From the NCBI GenBank assembly GCA_934216155.1, contig CAKQBK010000023.1:1-32976 (forward strand): 32,976 nt of DNA. Reading direction: 5' to 3'. Of the stretch, positions 32,516-32,976 are shown piece by piece. The notes under the pieces were generated by a model that had not been told where the DNA came from, made no database searches, and was given only the letters and a program-made list of their open reading frames with translations. A program made the translations under genes and the position numbers. The stretch comes from an uncultured Dialister sp. (GTDB lineage Bacteria; Bacillota; Negativicutes; Veillonellales; Dialisteraceae). How positions within the stretch are numbered: the first letter of the stretch is position 1; the number at the start of each line of letters is the position of its first letter.

Positions 32516-32555
32516 AAAAAGCACACCCTCTTGTAAAAGAAGATGTGCTCTTTAT
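32516..32555 (-). terminator. Terminator for a gene beyond the right edge
   Basis: On the minus strand GCACATCTTCTT pairs with AAGAGGGTGTGC over 12 positions with two G-U pairs, followed by five T. On the plus strand the same positions would be A-C mismatches, so the minus strand is the working one. The gene it ends must lie to the right. Confidence 0.82.
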
Positions 32556-32639
32556 TACGTATGTAATTCCCTTTCGGGCAATTCCGCTTTCCATGGAAAG
32601 TAGAGGGGGAAACGGGGAAGAAAAATGAATCATTACCAT

Positions 32640-32875
32640 GGTAATGGGATTTTTGAAAAGGTTATCATCCTACTGAAACCACAAGAGTCTACAAACATAC
32701 CACCGCTAGCATCAAGGTTATATAGGTTATATTGGGTTATGAGACTCCGCCATTTTCACATAAACCTTTCATAACCTTTTTAACCTGTATGATGGTGGTA
32801 TCTTGCTGTAAGACATCCATCGACATCAGTAGAATAATACCCTTTGTAGATACTGCCTACTGCCAACAGCAAACT
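32640..32875. repeat. GGTTATAAA-family inverted repeat at the right edge
   Basis: GGTTATCATCCTACTGAAAC, CCGCTAGCATCAAGG and TTATATAGGTTATATTGGG on the left, mirrored by AAACCTTTCATAACC, TGATGGTGGTA and CATCAGTAGAATAATACCC on the right, then GCCTACTGCCAACAGC words of the GGTTAAC family. Confidence 0.8.
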
Positions 32876-32876
32876 G

Positions 32877-32976
32877 CTAACTATTACGCCCTGTTGCGTC
32901 GGAAGAGCGGTACTTACGTGTCATGCTTAAGATGAGGCCAAGGTGAATGCGGCACCACGCAGCTTCTGATATCGAC
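32877..32976 (-). CDS. Possible 3' end of a gene running off the right edge
   Basis: The minus strand needs a gene here to explain the terminator at 32516-32555. The longest open frame from the edge encodes 32 residues (ending MTRKYRSSDATGRNS) and stops at TAG 32877-32879, which lies in the GTTAGCAG word of a repeat. The other two frames stop earlier. No family can be recognised from so short a piece, and it may be non-coding. Confidence 0.3.
   Translation of the reverse strand, partial: SISEAAWCRIHLGLILSMTRKYRSSDATGRNS

Noticed and set aside
32418..32639. 73-codon minus-strand frame at the right
   Set aside because: It covers the terminator at 32516-32555 and AGTGCG-type repeat words and has no ribosome binding site.

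Overview
The window looks like chromosome from a Gram-negative-walled Firmicute, most likely class Negativicutes (a Dialister/Veillonella-type anaerobe; genus is a guess). The Firmicute signs are a tryptophan T-box leader and the gene order ylxM-ffh-rpsP-khpA-ylqD-rimM. The diderm sign is an AcrAB-type RND efflux pair. Rubredoxin, an iron alcohol dehydrogenase and a fused FeoAB ferrous-iron transporter suit an anaerobe. No tRNA, rRNA, CRISPR array, transposase or phage gene was seen.

Layout. 1-5623: trpDCBA on the minus strand, driven by a good promoter and a Trp T-box attenuator; trpE, trpG and trpF are not here. 5813-6419: rubredoxin with its own promoter and terminator. 6836-8951: iron alcohol dehydrogenase (minus) divergent from a CsoR-type metal sensor, with a Fur-like box between them. 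9200-9976: a SAM methyltransferase. 10439-12641: trmD, an RNA methyltransferase and yebC. 12653-13178: a 526-bp element with perfect 25-bp terminal inverted repeats between rimM and trmD. 13292-16439: the compact ylxM-to-rimM translation/SRP operon behind a perfect consensus promoter. 16851-22556: a secreted protein of unknown function, a probable new small RNA, a flavodoxin lipoprotein, a 53-residue protein, a decarboxylase-like/cupin fusion and an FN3-SGNH hydrolase. 23808-28371: RND pump and adaptor. 29394-31754: feoAB. At the right edge there may be the 3' end of another minus-strand gene.

The most striking feature is the intergenic DNA. Almost every gap is filled by one of about eight families of degenerate short-period repeats (period 7 or about 9: GGTTTAA, GGTTAAC, AGGAGTG, GTGACTG, GGTTATAAA, GGTTGCTCA and others) arranged as nested inverted repeats. 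They sit between cistrons of the trp operon, between stop codons and terminators, inside 5' leaders, and in at least five genes they supply the stop codon itself. The SRP/ribosome operon has none inside it. Two copies, 102/103 identical, flank the RND adaptor gene as direct repeats, and another pair lies inverted around the whole efflux operon.

The best candidates for undescribed biology are this nested repeat system with its 3'-end bias, the TIR element, and a roughly 198-nt structured RNA at 18507-18704 with its own promoter and terminator.
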